DNA of 56,578 bases from contig JAFRRH010000070.1 of the NCBI GenBank assembly GCA_017428215.1, positions 1-56,578 on the forward strand, read 5' to 3'. Positions 9,101-18,300 of the stretch are shown here, in pieces; position 1 is the stretch's first letter, and every line of letters starts with the position of its first letter. The stretch is from Selenomonadaceae bacterium (lineage in GTDB: Bacteria; Bacillota; Negativicutes; Selenomonadales; Selenomonadaceae). The position numbers and the translations under genes were made by a program. The notes beneath the pieces are model-generated. The model worked only from the letters and a program-made list of their open reading frames with translations. It was not told the origin of the DNA and did no database searches.

Positions 9101-12100
9101 CCTTATAGCTTCCACACTGCCGTTTTCTAGTGCCGTGCTTAAACCCGACGTAGCGTCTACTTTGGATTTTACCGTGTTATATTTCGGGTTGCGTAAAGTA
9201 CGGAGAACTTCTTTGCCTGCGGCTTTCCTTGCGTCTCTGTTTGCCGTTTTTAATTGTTCTATTTCAAGGTCTCGTTGCTTGCGCCCTTCTTCACGCATTG
9301 TTTCAAGGCGTTCATTTGTATCGAAGTTACCAAGATATTGTGCACGAGCGTAATTTTCACGAAGTGTTTCAGGAGAGACTTGTTGCGCTTCTTCGTTTTC
9401 CCTGCGTTCTGCGTCTCGCAAAGTTTCTTCGTCTTCACGAGCGTCCGATATAGCATTTCCTCGTGCAGTAATTGGGTCAACGCGAGTAGCCTCGTATCTT
9501 TCCCTACGTCGTCTAGCGTCGTCCGCCCTTAAGCCATAATTGTTTTCCGAATCTTTTTTTACTGCCGCGTCAAATTCGGCTCTTTCTTGACGCTTTTTTT
9601 CTTGCTGTGCTTGATATTTTTGAACTACCTTCTCGTTTTCTTGTCGTTGCAATTCGGCGGGGGTTGGCGTCTCGTCGTCGTTTACATAATGGGAATAATC
9701 GAAGGGAACGGCTTCGCCAGTTTCGTCGTTTGATAAATCAGCTTCACGTTCTCTTAGGACATTTTGAGTGTGTTGTGCCGACAATTTATCTAAAACTTGT
9801 TGAGCGCGGTACTTTAACGAATTCTTTTTCTGTTCTTCCGCTTGGATTACACTTTGCGGTGTGAATACAGTAGTTCCTTCAGCTGTCTTTGATTCAACGG
9901 CTTCATTAGCTGAAGTTTTATTTGAGGTAGACGTTTGCGGCGGAGATATTGCAAAAGCCCCCGCCTGTGAAAGCTTAGCTTGCCATTCTGCTATTTTTTT
10001 CGAGGAGCCGTTTTGCAGGGATTTAAAATCTACAGCTGGTACCGATATGCCGCTTTGATTAGCCAGCCGAAGTATAGCGTTGCCAATTTTCTTTTTGCCC
10101 TCGTGTGAAGTCCTTTTAGTAATGATTTTACTTGCCTGCTTGATTAATTTTTCGTTCCCAGATGTATTTGCGGGTTGAGTCAAAATATTTTCGGGTGGTT
10201 TGTTTTCTTTTACGGGGTTTTGCTGAATTGGCGCAGGTTGCGCTTGCTGTGGTTGTGGAATTGCAACGTTGTTTTGCTTTAAGATATTTTCCACTTCGGC
10301 GAAGTTGCCTTTATTCAAGGCATTTTGAAGTTTGAATAAAGTTGCGCCTTTGTTTTGGTCACCTTCAGCTCGGAGTTGTTCTAAGAAATTATTCGCTGTG
10401 CTTTTAATCGCCGCATTTCTTTGATACGGGTTTTCAGTTTGCACGACGTTTGAAGTATTCGTGGCAGGTTGCGTTGTTGATTGCGTTTGAGTTTCAGGAG
10501 CGGAGTTATCTTGAATGAATTTGCTAAGCTCTTCGCCGTAACGTTCGATAACGGCATTGCGATTTTCTGGCGTGCTTTGGAAAGCGTCCTTATCGTCGAA
10601 CATGCCGTCGAAGAATTTGATACCGTCTTCGTCTTCGTTATTAATTGCCTCGTTGAAACGTTCGTTAGCAAATTTATCTAAAAGCTTTTGGGTCGTTGAA
10701 TCTTCCGTGTTGATGTCGAAGAGTGGCTTAGTTTGTTCCTGTTGCTGTGGTGGTTGCTGAATTTGTCCTTGTGAAGAGTTATCGCCTTGAAGGTTGGAAA
10801 CTTTAGCAATCCACGAGGGTGTTTGTCCTTGATAGAGCGGTTGCTCCATAACTTTATTTGCACTGCTACTGTTGCCGAATACGCGCCAATTTCCGTCCGC
10901 GTCTTTATGGTCTGCAACTAAAACGTGCTGATAAGTCTGCTTGCCGTCGTAGAAAATGATGTCGCCCTGCGCAACTTGAGATTCGTCGAAAGGAATAATT
11001 TCAACGCCCATTTTCTCAAGGCGGCTGTGCAAACTGTTTTCACCCTCGACTGTATTAACAACACCGTCGTCAACCATTTTCTTAAATTCGGGGTGTACAT
11101 GTGAGAGAATTTTCGTGACTGCTTCTACACAACCGACAGTGCCGTTATCCATTTGTTTTCCGTCGAGAGACGTTCTCGCCGATTGCAAACCGCTCGCAAA
11201 GTCAATATTCGGCTGATTACCATTTGCACGACTTGACGGCGCAGAAATTCCTTCCATGCCTGCCGCGTAATTTTCAACCGAATCACCGAAGTAGCCATAG
11301 TTTTTCAAGACACTTGCAAATTCACGTTCGTTTTTCACGCCGCTGATTTCTGGATAATATTTAATGAAGTCGTCAACATAGGCGTCGGCATAATCTTTGG
11401 CGTTGTTGAAATGTCGATAATAATTGTTGCCGTCGGGTTGCTTGTTTTCTTCGCCGTTAGGTTCGGTTTGAGTTAAACCGCCAAAGTTATTGTTGTAGCG
11501 AGCATTTTCCGAATCGAAGTTTGCGCCAGCCTCGTGCGCCCATTGTTTATAAATAAGTTCGGGCGGAATATCGTAACCAAATTTTTCTTTGGCACGAGCC
11601 GAAGCATATTGAGCCGCGTCCCAAATTTCTGCTTGTTTTGCCGTGAGATTTGCACGAGCGGAATAATTTTCGTTAGAAATATTTTCTTGAGAGCCGCGCT
11701 CGTAATTCTCTTGATTTTCGTTTCTACCGCCGAGAGCTTGAACCGCACCGCCAAAGCCGCCAATAAGCAAAGCAGGATAGCGCACGCGTTCAGCCGCCTC
11801 GTATTGATTGGGTGCTCCGTTCCACGGTAGCCAACTGTAAGGCTCGCCAAGTGCCGCGTTCTGAATTCCTTGCTGGGCAAATTCTTCGTATTGTTCTTGT
11901 GCAGAGTTAACGGCGGCTCGTCCAGCAATTTGCAACGCTTTGTTTGCACCTTTCAACGGGCTGAAAAATGCGAGACCTTCAAGGGTGTTTGTCGCCAAAA
12001 GCAACGGAACATTTTTGCCCATTGTGATTAGCGATTCTTTAGTTGCCTCTTCTTCGCTCGCACCTTGATTCAAAAGCTCACGACGAGTTTCGCCACCTTC

Positions 12101-12901
12101 CATAGCACCTTCGACAGGCGCGGAAGTTAATCCGTATTGAACAGCTCGTGGCGCACCGCCCGCAAACCATTTTGCCGCACCGTACAGCCCGCGATTGATT
12201 AATCCTTGAGTGATTGCGTCGCCGCCAAATGCCGCCAGTCCACGTGCCGCCACTGCTTCGGGAAGAAGTGCCATGAATGGAGCAATCATAGCCGTAGAGG
12301 TAAGTTGCTCCGTTGCGTCGCTTGCAAAGCCACGCGGATTTGTAAAATATTCTCCTAAATCGTCGGTCGAGACACGATTTTTATTTGCTGTCGATTCTGA
12401 AGTTTCAATCGCCGCGTCAGCAGTTTTATCAGCGTGAATCATACTAGCCGCATTGCCAAGCAACCCCGACGCGCTACTAACGAACCGATTGCCAATCGCG
12501 CCAGTGAAAGTATCATCATCGCCGACATCAACTTTATTTTGTGCGTTTTTCAAAGCGGCGTCCGTAATATTTTGAGCAAAGTCACTTGCTGTATCGAGTG
12601 CACGTCGCCGCCATGAATTTTCGGGGAATTCTTCGCCGAGCCTTTCAGCCACGTTGCCCGCCGTTTCAGCCAAAAGCCCGCCCGCGAAATAGGGAACAGG
12701 ACTGTCAATGACATTGTACGCTACTCCCGCAGGCGTAAAGTTGAATAAATTTTTGGTCGTGTCCCAAAATCCGCCGCCAGTTTCTTCAGGCTCCGCTTGC
12801 GGTGAAGTGGTGCCGATTATCTGCGACAGAGGAATTCTTCGATTATATTTCGTTTGAGTGCTGGAACTGTGTTTGCCCGTAATTTTTGATAAAGGTATCA
12901 T
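3179..12901 (-). CDS. Giant polyvalent ejection (internal virion) protein with peptidoglycan-hydrolase and ParB-like domains
   Basis: 3240 residues. N-terminal IPLSKITG and IPLSQIIG are a doubled short motif. Approximate domains: 420-525, glucosaminidase/FlgJ-like, with HEAGANF and an NNFGGL motif; 575-705, NlpC/P60- or CHAP-like, with NGTVGCVEA (Cys) and QHVLVADH (His); long Gln/Glu-rich coiled linkers to ~1420; 1425-1660, DdrB-like ParB-superfamily domain, with LNGNGRTAAIRYAYENG; ~1890, KVFWHEASHWL (HExxH); ~2185, LVHELQHVI (second HExxH); and a C-terminus resembling LPD38-type polyvalent domains (GWSPRKIDYMINGYLG). Such polyvalent proteins are known to be packaged and injected with phage or plasmid DNA. 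By position it is the counterpart of T7 gp16. It would open the cell wall and deliver several effectors. The two HExxH motifs suggest metalloprotease activity but are unproven. Confidence 0.85.
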   Translation of the reverse strand: MIPLSKITGKHSSSTQTKYNRRIPLSQIIGTTSPQAEPEETGGGFWDTTKNLFNFTPAGVAYNVIDSPVPYFAGGLLAETAGNVAERLGEEFPENSWRRRALDTASDFAQNITDAALKNAQNKVDVGDDDTFTGAIGNRFVSSASGLLGNAASMIHADKTADAAIETSESTANKNRVSTDDLGEYFTNPRGFASDATEQLTSTAMIAPFMALLPEAVAARGLAAFGGDAITQGLINRGLYGAAKWFAGGAPRAVQYGLTSAPVEGAMEGGETRRELLNQGASEEEATKESLITMGKNVPLLLATNTLEGLAFFSPLKGANKALQIAGRAAVNSAQEQYEEFAQQGIQNAALGEPYSWLPWNGAPNQYEAAERVRYPALLIGGFGGAVQALGGRNENQENYERGSQENISNENYSARANLTAKQAEIWDAAQYASARAKEKFGYDIPPELIYKQWAHEAGANFDSENARYNNNFGGLTQTEPNGEENKQPDGNNYYRHFNNAKDYADAYVDDFIKYYPEISGVKNEREFASVLKNYGYFGDSVENYAAGMEGISAPSSRANGNQPNIDFASGLQSARTSLDGKQMDNGTVGCVEAVTKILSHVHPEFKKMVDDGVVNTVEGENSLHSRLEKMGVEIIPFDESQVAQGDIIFYDGKQTYQHVLVADHKDADGNWRVFGNSSSANKVMEQPLYQGQTPSWIAKVSNLQGDNSSQGQIQQPPQQQEQTKPLFDINTEDSTTQKLLDKFANERFNEAINNEDEDGIKFFDGMFDDKDAFQSTPENRNAVIERYGEELSKFIQDNSAPETQTQSTTQPATNTSNVVQTENPYQRNAAIKSTANNFLEQLRAEGDQNKGATLFKLQNALNKGNFAEVENILKQNNVAIPQPQQAQPAPIQQNPVKENKPPENILTQPANTSGNEKLIKQASKIITKRTSHEGKKKIGNAILRLANQSGISVPAVDFKSLQNGSSKKIAEWQAKLSQAGAFAISPPQTSTSNKTSANEAVESKTAEGTTVFTPQSVIQAEEQKKNSLKYRAQQVLDKLSAQHTQNVLREREADLSNDETGEAVPFDYSHYVNDDETPTPAELQRQENEKVVQKYQAQQEKKRQERAEFDAAVKKDSENNYGLRADDARRRRERYEATRVDPITARGNAISDAREDEETLRDAERRENEEAQQVSPETLRENYARAQYLGNFDTNERLETMREEGRKQRDLEIEQLKTANRDARKAAGKEVLRTLRNPKYNTVKSKVDATSGLSTALENGSVEAIRQVRNLIAEVDNQELQEQQRNGTQAQIKPQVQPTPVQQPSEVRAPESVPQDNEQTPSGGINLESQTKEKSKGKWHTVGSADSREDLQQSIREHYHNDNLVIEDDGTVVDYETGEILSNVVRNNKGHWQFGKYENEQSKQSPAPQQFQKIQPVQKNNRYGNTAEVITGSRTPHQVKYKVVEANELNSSHVIDNGGVFANKNYPSELQPRNRERANMQAQLISMSNNLNPADLMDARDVNQGAPVVRKDGVVLNGNGRTAAIRYAYENGKGENYKNALIKNANRFGLNLDEISKMNQPVLVRELANDLTSEDLQDITTTQTGGARLGASEQAQSDAQKISSNTLALFPQNDSVDFTKAESTDFLRAALNDIATPDQRNSLTTSDGKINQDGINRVKRTLFALAYGDEGLISRMSESTDDNVRGVTNSLLNAAPTIAKVQAGMKNGTLHKYDLSAISDAVKKLSALRDQNKPVANYLQEQSLFGEDSAEMKEILSALDRYKRAPNKIAAFLKKTASNIQEQGDPRQGSLFGESEPAPLIDLIKQARQEVENNGQTMPMFSLNGEVDTTIDNFVDDKDLTPQQKLQQDFGNKLGAQTVFFNNENGDFHGAHANGTSYINVNSKMPIGKVFWHEASHWLKSNNAKLYDELAKAAGITDAQRDAYLKETGRTDLVTDEEIDEEIIADLFEDVAKRSGLLQSIAGKNRGLIQRVVQWLKDTMNKFIDHFRNPSGKLTTKQSIALADEFGRIAKDLVDPNGQKIFRYNNRTKNIELAKKNIELANGRSLDSLQDDEETKYSFAGRKAKTADKESLKRAKQMDERGANRDQIYRDTGWVKGKDNKWRFEIPDNLDKINFGKLARDGKATLGEIYFNPKLYAAYPQLKNMHVTTSDKITGAGQFNPSTNTITLYKDLVNVWTDRAKQALVHELQHVIQKIEGFAFGIGKSNPNYKNSGGEQEAREAAARAIKSNYKTTPIIHDENAVIIFNGKKHAVKVKRETPKQIAYSIDSDNSNESLTEKIKNKLSWFSGDKKTIRRKKVITAKLRELSWYRILYGNVKGANDIVVDHLQKLIQSRNTYDWNKLLPVVSKEIAKNLKLNPTAEQSNLIADWLLTGALNNTSAEMKAFQKAMRDNPAMADILLETRNLFQEIADMPADEQISSSLVDMRSKPFFEGDFTEEVLDDLSPLQKIVDTAIKNSSPEVAELIKHNVNPKQLAQLSRGSGAIADIMVNGKASELEKIRAMLSEKYTGVYFDKFKPINAIIKSVGGDWKGLQTYAVAKLSKEMYEYNRAHPELKEPLIPYTTEAAADVTIEQGEAKFGEAQKDLVIYSKVLLAMEHDSGLITDNTFSRVLNSWKNYVPMAQVFDENEDYTKLDYLKRRKGHEGDTWSPIQIMIANTHRRIQACERNKVKLELANLVRFGGFDSNLSEVASSNPDADNIIRFRENGKIKYLETPDPAIKRAVDSLQSKSDGTWIAKMLRAITGFMRMRLTGGNLDFAAGNIFRDLPDAYIHNNQLGKDVFIIGDFMRAWSSAVKELIQDARGKGMSQDLIDWKMSGGAQASFVSGDVDYIQRSIDEATSTRLQRYRRKPFMQLLDDMQKISEFTESVTRLTTYKLAKGKLAKGRAATITDKQLAALAAREASVDFAKAGRSTRKVNQIVLFANAAVQSLNLWIEAGKEFRKGNSKPLFGKLFRAAAHGVLMAALQAAIAHAGDDDDKEAYEQAPNWEKETYWIFPAIKNPITGTALRIPKGFDFGMRFMANLTDETIGAAFDNKPFEGKRFWETFKGALPSLTATIISPAIEAYTNYSFFRDAPIVPLREQHLDAEAQYDANTSSVAKAFGQMTGWSPRKIDYMINGYLGFMGRFLTNPSTDPDKFPMVRRFVFEPHKNPKIVKEYYEAYEEQTSHYNTYKQTKEKPDDFDPALYKRLKAANETMRKISNRERAIQNDENLSYSERRAKLMELEKKRVALCEKVFNKAR

Positions 12902-12920
12902 TTCACCGCCTCCTGAAATT

Positions 12921-14474
12921 TTATTTAGGTGCCTTGAGATTTTTTAAATATTCTTCCTTGAAACGAGATGTCACTCCACTTGCCTCCAGCCAATTTGAAA
13001 CGTATTGCCTGAATGTTTCCGTGTTACCGTTGGACTGGCTCCATAAATAAGCCAGAGTTTCATTGTTAGCCGTTTCGTCATCGGAAAATTCTTGTACGCC
13101 GCTTTGAACGCCAAGTTGCTCGCCCATTATATTTTCCAGTTGTTGCTTGAACTGCCGAATATCTGCAAGCTTGCCATTAAGTTCAGCAATCTCTTGCGGC
13201 TCTAAATCAACGCCGCCGTCTTTTATTTGTTTAAGAATTTTGTCTTCGTCGGCGTCAAGCATGTCATGAAGTTTCTTGCCATTCTCTATAGACGCTTTGT
13301 CAAATTTGCCAATATTCGGGTCAGGCGTTTTAATGCCGAAAGCCGCCTCCATGAAAGCTTTTTTGCGTTCGCCCTCGTAACCGAAATAATCGGCTAGCTT
13401 GCTGTATTGAGCGACGCCCTGCCAAAATTTTTTATCCTCAAGGTCTACGTCCAATTTTTTCAGATACTCAAGATTTCCGAGGTTGAGGTCGGCTCGAAGC
13501 CGTGCCGCCTCCTTGTTGATTTCGCCTTGATTACGCGCTAGCCACGTGCTGAATCTGTATTGGTCATAAGCATTTTCTTTGCCGTAACCGTGCTGTATTT
13601 CGTCACGTTGCAAAGTATTACGGAAATTATTGTTCGCTAATGCTATATTGTGTTTTGCCGCGTTGTCCTGATTTGCTCTGGTGACTTCGCCGCCTTTAAA
13701 TAAAAGGTCAACTTGATTTCTATGGTCAATGTCTTGGTCTTCAAGCGTGTTATACCTATTGTAAGCCTCTTTAGCGTTCGGATAAATTGTCGCGTAGAAA
13801 TTGGCAAGCGGGGAGCCTTCGTCTGCTAAAGCTCCAATAAATTGGTTGCCGTATTCATTCGTGATAAGTCCGTCGCGTCCATAGCTGTTTAAAAGTCCCG
13901 TAAGGTATTGTGTGCGGTCTTCTTGATATTCTCCTGTAACCATATCTGCAATCATTTTTGCTTTTCGCGGCGAATAACCATTTTGGAGTGAATGGATATA
14001 TGCGTCGTTATAATATTGCCTTGAATTTCTGGAATATTGCCCCGTCATGGCTTCCATTAGGTCTTTTGTTTGTTGAGTGTAGAAATTTTTATAGGCGTCA
14101 GCGTATGAATCTTCTGCGCCGTAACCACTAAGGTCAATTCCTGCCGCTTGTGCTATATCCCGCAATAAACCCGCTTGAGCTTGTGCTGTCGCACGTTGTT
14201 CATCTGTTTTGGCGGCACCGTAATTTTCTTTTGCCTTTAAAATGTCTCTTTTCATGTTCAAGGCGTAAGGATTCGGAGTTTGTGGAATGGCAGAGGCGAC
14301 TGCCTTATTTACCATTTCTGCGCCGCCGATTTGTTCTTGTGATTCTGGCGGCGGTTGTTCAGAAATTACAGGTTGCTCCGTGAGTAGCGGCAACGGTCGT
14401 TCTTCTCGTGGCTCCGATGTCAGCAAGCCTTGTATTATTGGCATAACAGCTTCTGGTGAAAAATCGTAAGTCAT
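12921..14474 (-). CDS. Internal virion / ejection protein
   Basis: 517 residues, starting MTYDFSPEAVMPIIQGLL. The protein is mostly charged and helical (Asn/Gln/Asp-rich, no signal peptide, no membrane segment), with long predicted coiled regions between about residues 60 and 450. It lies immediately upstream of the giant polyvalent protein and downstream of two small genes. This matches the ejection-protein block of podoviruses (T7 gp14-gp15-gp16, P22 gp7-gp20-gp16), and by position it is the gp15/gp20 equivalent. No sequence motif confirms this. It starts 2 bp after the preceding gene ends, so translation is likely coupled. Confidence 0.6.
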   Translation of the reverse strand: MTYDFSPEAVMPIIQGLLTSEPREERPLPLLTEQPVISEQPPPESQEQIGGAEMVNKAVASAIPQTPNPYALNMKRDILKAKENYGAAKTDEQRATAQAQAGLLRDIAQAAGIDLSGYGAEDSYADAYKNFYTQQTKDLMEAMTGQYSRNSRQYYNDAYIHSLQNGYSPRKAKMIADMVTGEYQEDRTQYLTGLLNSYGRDGLITNEYGNQFIGALADEGSPLANFYATIYPNAKEAYNRYNTLEDQDIDHRNQVDLLFKGGEVTRANQDNAAKHNIALANNNFRNTLQRDEIQHGYGKENAYDQYRFSTWLARNQGEINKEAARLRADLNLGNLEYLKKLDVDLEDKKFWQGVAQYSKLADYFGYEGERKKAFMEAAFGIKTPDPNIGKFDKASIENGKKLHDMLDADEDKILKQIKDGGVDLEPQEIAELNGKLADIRQFKQQLENIMGEQLGVQSGVQEFSDDETANNETLAYLWSQSNGNTETFRQYVSNWLEASGVTSRFKEEYLKNLKAPK

Positions 14475-14475
14475 T

Positions 14476-15006
14476 TTACCACCCCGCTCGATTAAACAGA
14501 TTGCTCCATTGATTCCAATTATTTTCGGGCGTCGTTACTCGTTGTTTCCAGAAATCTATATCGCCGAGAAGGTTTGAATTAGTTCTGCCGCGAGCGGTTA
14601 AATTAATACCGCTAAGGTCTGAAGTTGGCGGAGTTTGATTAACCAAAGCCGTCGTATCTGATGTGGTTTGGGGCGGATTCTTCCAAGCGTCCCAATTTCC
14701 ACCGTTCTTGGCTAAATATTTTTGAATTATTTGATGTTGTTGAGGGTTAGTCGCCGACAAACGCGACAAAAATTCATTACGGTCGTTTTCCTTAAAATTA
14801 GCTACACCTTTCATGACATCACGAGCGTCGTATCTTGATTTCCAGTCGTCGAATAATCCGCGTAAAAGTTTTCCGAGAGCTAAACCAAACATCGTGTTCG
14901 GGTCAGAATTTTGCGCCATAGCTTGTTGCATTACCATTAGTTCTAGCGGACTTTTTCTTGTGCTCGTTAATGGTGCGTTGGTTACTTGGTTGTTTAAGAT
15001 TGCCAC
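14476..15006 (-). CDS. Small internal virion protein
   Basis: 176 residues, starting MAILNNQVTNAP with a GAGGTGACAG ribosome site. It contains a short helical segment with a small hydrophobic face (MFGLALGKLLRGLFDDW, about residues 40-56), followed by a polar Asn/Thr-rich tail that ends NLFNRAGW. By order it corresponds to the smallest ejection protein of podoviruses (T7 gp14 or P22 gp7 position). I recognise no family. It is tightly packed between the 102-residue gene and the 517-residue ejection protein, supporting a shared virion role. Confidence 0.5.
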   Translation of the reverse strand: MAILNNQVTNAPLTSTRKSPLELMVMQQAMAQNSDPNTMFGLALGKLLRGLFDDWKSRYDARDVMKGVANFKENDRNEFLSRLSATNPQQHQIIQKYLAKNGGNWDAWKNPPQTTSDTTALVNQTPPTSDLSGINLTARGRTNSNLLGDIDFWKQRVTTPENNWNQWSNLFNRAGW

Positions 15007-15017
15007 TCTCTGTCACC

Positions 15018-15326
15018 TCACTTAAAAAACATTTTTGCTATCTGCGCCAGAAGTCCAATATTTTGCGCGTCCTGCTGATTTTGTTGAGCCATTGCTTGTT
15101 GAGCGAGTTGTTGAGTAGAATTTTGCCGTTGCGCAATTAAGTCGTTGCTTATCGTAGGATTTAACGGTTGAGCAAACTGTCCCAACTGTGCCGCTTTATT
15201 CATTCCATTTGATATTATTTCGTCCAAAGTGTGATTAGGCTCGCCCACTGAGCCTAAAAGCCCTTGTATTAATTGCGGCGATTCCTGTTGTCTTAAAAAT
15301 TGTTCCCAGTCGTCTGTTCCGTACAT
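15018..15326 (-). CDS. Small Gln-rich virion-associated protein
   Basis: 102 residues, starting MYGTDDWEQFLRQQE after a strong AAGGAGG site. The second half is a Gln/Ala-rich helix (QQLAQQAMAQQNQQ) ending LLAQIAKMFFK, which would form an amphipathic or coiled-coil helix. It lies between the long repeat protein and the ejection proteins, 12 bp from each neighbour. A structural or chaperone role in the ejection complex is inferred from position only. Confidence 0.5.
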   Translation of the reverse strand: MYGTDDWEQFLRQQESPQLIQGLLGSVGEPNHTLDEIISNGMNKAAQLGQFAQPLNPTISNDLIAQRQNSTQQLAQQAMAQQNQQDAQNIGLLAQIAKMFFK

Positions 15327-15338
15327 TGTTTTTCCTCC

Positions 15339-18300
15339 TTAGAAAATGCCTGCCAATAAGCCACTTAGGAACCCGCCGCCGCTTTGTGTATTTGTCGTAG
15401 TAGTTGTACCTTTTCCGCCGATACCAGCCAGTGCACTTGAATTTGCTCCGACCATACCCAATGAAGCGTTCCATAAATTCAAAGAAGGTGCCATATATGC
15501 TTCTGCCGCCGCCGCCGCAAGTGCTATCGGTTGCCCCAAATGATTCAGTGCATTGGCTTGCATTCCGGCATTGGAATTGGTTGCATTGAGCTGATTGGCG
15601 AAGATTTGCTGATAGAGATTGCCCTTGCTGTTGAGTGCGCCGTTTTGATAACCATACATCTGATTATAAAGATTGCTCGCAGTATTGGTTTTCGTGTTGG
15701 CGTTATTGAAATTTTGTTGAGCGACATTTATCCCCGTATTGTAGCGATTTGCGTCGTTCGTGTAGATTTGTTGCGTTAGATTTGAATTCAGCGAGTTGGT
15801 ATTTTGAGAGTTATTCATCTTCTGTTCAATGAGATTTGCCAATGTATTGTTTTTGTCCATAATCGCCGAATATTGATTTTGGGCAAGTCCCGCGTTCGTT
15901 GCATTTGCATTCATGGAATTAATCAACTGTTGCCCAGTAAGCCCAGCATTGGCGGCAACTTCCGACATAGTGTTATTAAATTGATTTTGAGTAAGCGCAG
16001 AATTTGCGTCGATAAAATTACGAGTATTGGTGAATTGGTTTTGAGTAAGTCCTGCATTAGTTGCCGTGCTACCCATATTGTTTTGATATTGCTGATTGGC
16101 TATGTTCGTATTGGCGTCAAGGACGTTACGTCGCGCCGAGAAATCTTGATTAGCCATATTTGCATTAGCACCTGTCGCCGTCAATGCGTCATTAAACCGA
16201 TTTTGTGAAAGATTCGCATTAGCCAAAACTGCACCACTTAGGGCTTGATATGCTTGATTGGCGAACCCTGCATTTTGAGCAATGTTATTCATTTGGTCGT
16301 TGTATCTCTGTTGTGAATAGCCCGCATTCGTCGCGTTGTTGTTCATTACGTTTTGATAATTGCGATTGGAAAGTTCAGCGTTGGCGTTTATCATATCGCG
16401 AGCATTTGCGTAATTCTGCTGGGCTAGATTGACATTGGCGTCTGCAACATTACGAATATTGGAAAATTGATTCTGAATCAGCCCAGCATTAACTTGATTG
16501 GTATTTAGCTGGTTTGTATAACCTTGTTGAGCTAGATTGACATTAGCGTCCACAACGTTGCGACTATTCGCAAATTGATTTTGTGTCAACCCAGCATTTG
16601 TTTGATTGGTATTTAACTGATTCGTATAATTCTGCTGTGCTAAATTAGCGTTGGCAGTCGAAACGTCACGACTATTTGCGAACTGATTTTGCGTCAATCC
16701 CGCATTTGTGTTATTCGTATTTAGCTGGTTCGTATATCTCTGTTGAGCAAGATTTACGTTAGCGTCCACAACATCGCGCTTGTTGGAGTATCGTTGCTGT
16801 ATCAAGTTTGAATTCGCCTGATTAGTATTGAGCTGATTGGAATAATTTTGCTGTGCGAGATTTGCATTTGCAGTTGAAACGTCACGGGCGTTAGAGAATT
16901 GATTTTGTACTAGCCCTGCATTTATGGTGCTTGTGTTCAATCTATTTGTGTATTTCTGCTGTGCAAGATTAACATTGGCGTCTACTATGTCACGAGAATT
17001 AGAGTATCTCTGTTGCGTCAATCCAGTGTTTGCTTGGTTTGTATTCAGCTGATTTGCATAATTTTGCTGGGCGAGGTTAACATTAGCGTCTGCAACATTG
17101 CGCGTGTTGGCAAACTGATTTTGAACATTTCCTGTTGAATACTGCAAACTATTCCAAACGTTGCCAAGCGCAGTCTGCTCGGTATTCGTAGCTCTGTCCA
17201 AATTTTGATTCTTATTGCCATAAATTTGTTGGTCAAAATTTGCCCTTGTGTTTATATTAGTCGCCGAGTTGCCTAGCTTTGTCTGCTGAAGATTTGCTTT
17301 TGTACCGAGATTTTGCACTGCGTTTCCATATTTTTGCTGGGTAAGATTTGAACCATACTGCAGATTATTACTCTGATTTTGGAGTTGTTGTTGAACAAGC
17401 CCCGCATTAACTTGGTTGGTATTGAGTGCATTGGCGTATCGTTGTTGTATCAAATTCCCCTTGCGGTCAATTTCCCATTGAAAATTATCAACCTGCATTT
17501 TCGTCATAAGTGCATTCTCTCGGTCGGTAGTTATCGCGTCGCTCCATTTATTTTGCGCCAAATTCTGCGAAGTATTAATGTTGTTAAGATAATTTTGCGC
17601 GGTTATGTCTGCGGCATTTCTGGCGATATTATTTATCGCCATGTTGGTTACGGAAGAATTCAAAATGCCTCGTTGTGCAAGTTCATTAACGGTACTTCCA
17701 AGAGTTTTTTGTAATGTGGTCGCGATTGAATCTTCCATTGCGTCGCGATATTTTTGCGGAATCGTGCCGTCTTGCAAGCCCGTTAAACTTCCGTCAACGA
17801 CCGTATAAGCTTTTTTATTCCGAGTGATGTACTCGCTCAAGTCAACGTTTGCGTCGTCGGTTGCGCTTGATACCGAATCGGCATGGTCTTTCAAAAGTCC
17901 GTCGATAAGAGCCGTCACCGCGTCATTTTTGGGTATATAACCTTTTAAGCTATCATTCGCGTCAGATGTTGCTGTGTTATAGAGAGTTGGATAAGTAGTT
18001 AGTGCACTGTTTACGCTTGAAGTTTCAGCGTCGCCCAGACTTGCGATTGTGTCCAACCCGGCATTAGTTAAAGTTGCCGCCGCATTACTTTCTTTAGAGT
18101 AAGCGTCAAGCGAATCATTAACTAAAGTCGTCGCGGAATCACTTTTCGTTTGAATTTGATACAAGTCGCCGTTAATGGAATCAGTTGCGTTGGAACCTTT
18201 CGTGCTATAAGTTTGTAAACTCGGATTTGCTAAGTCAACCGCACCCGTATTTAACGTTACCGTGTTGCTTAAAAAATCAGACGCCAAAGAAGTTACCGCG

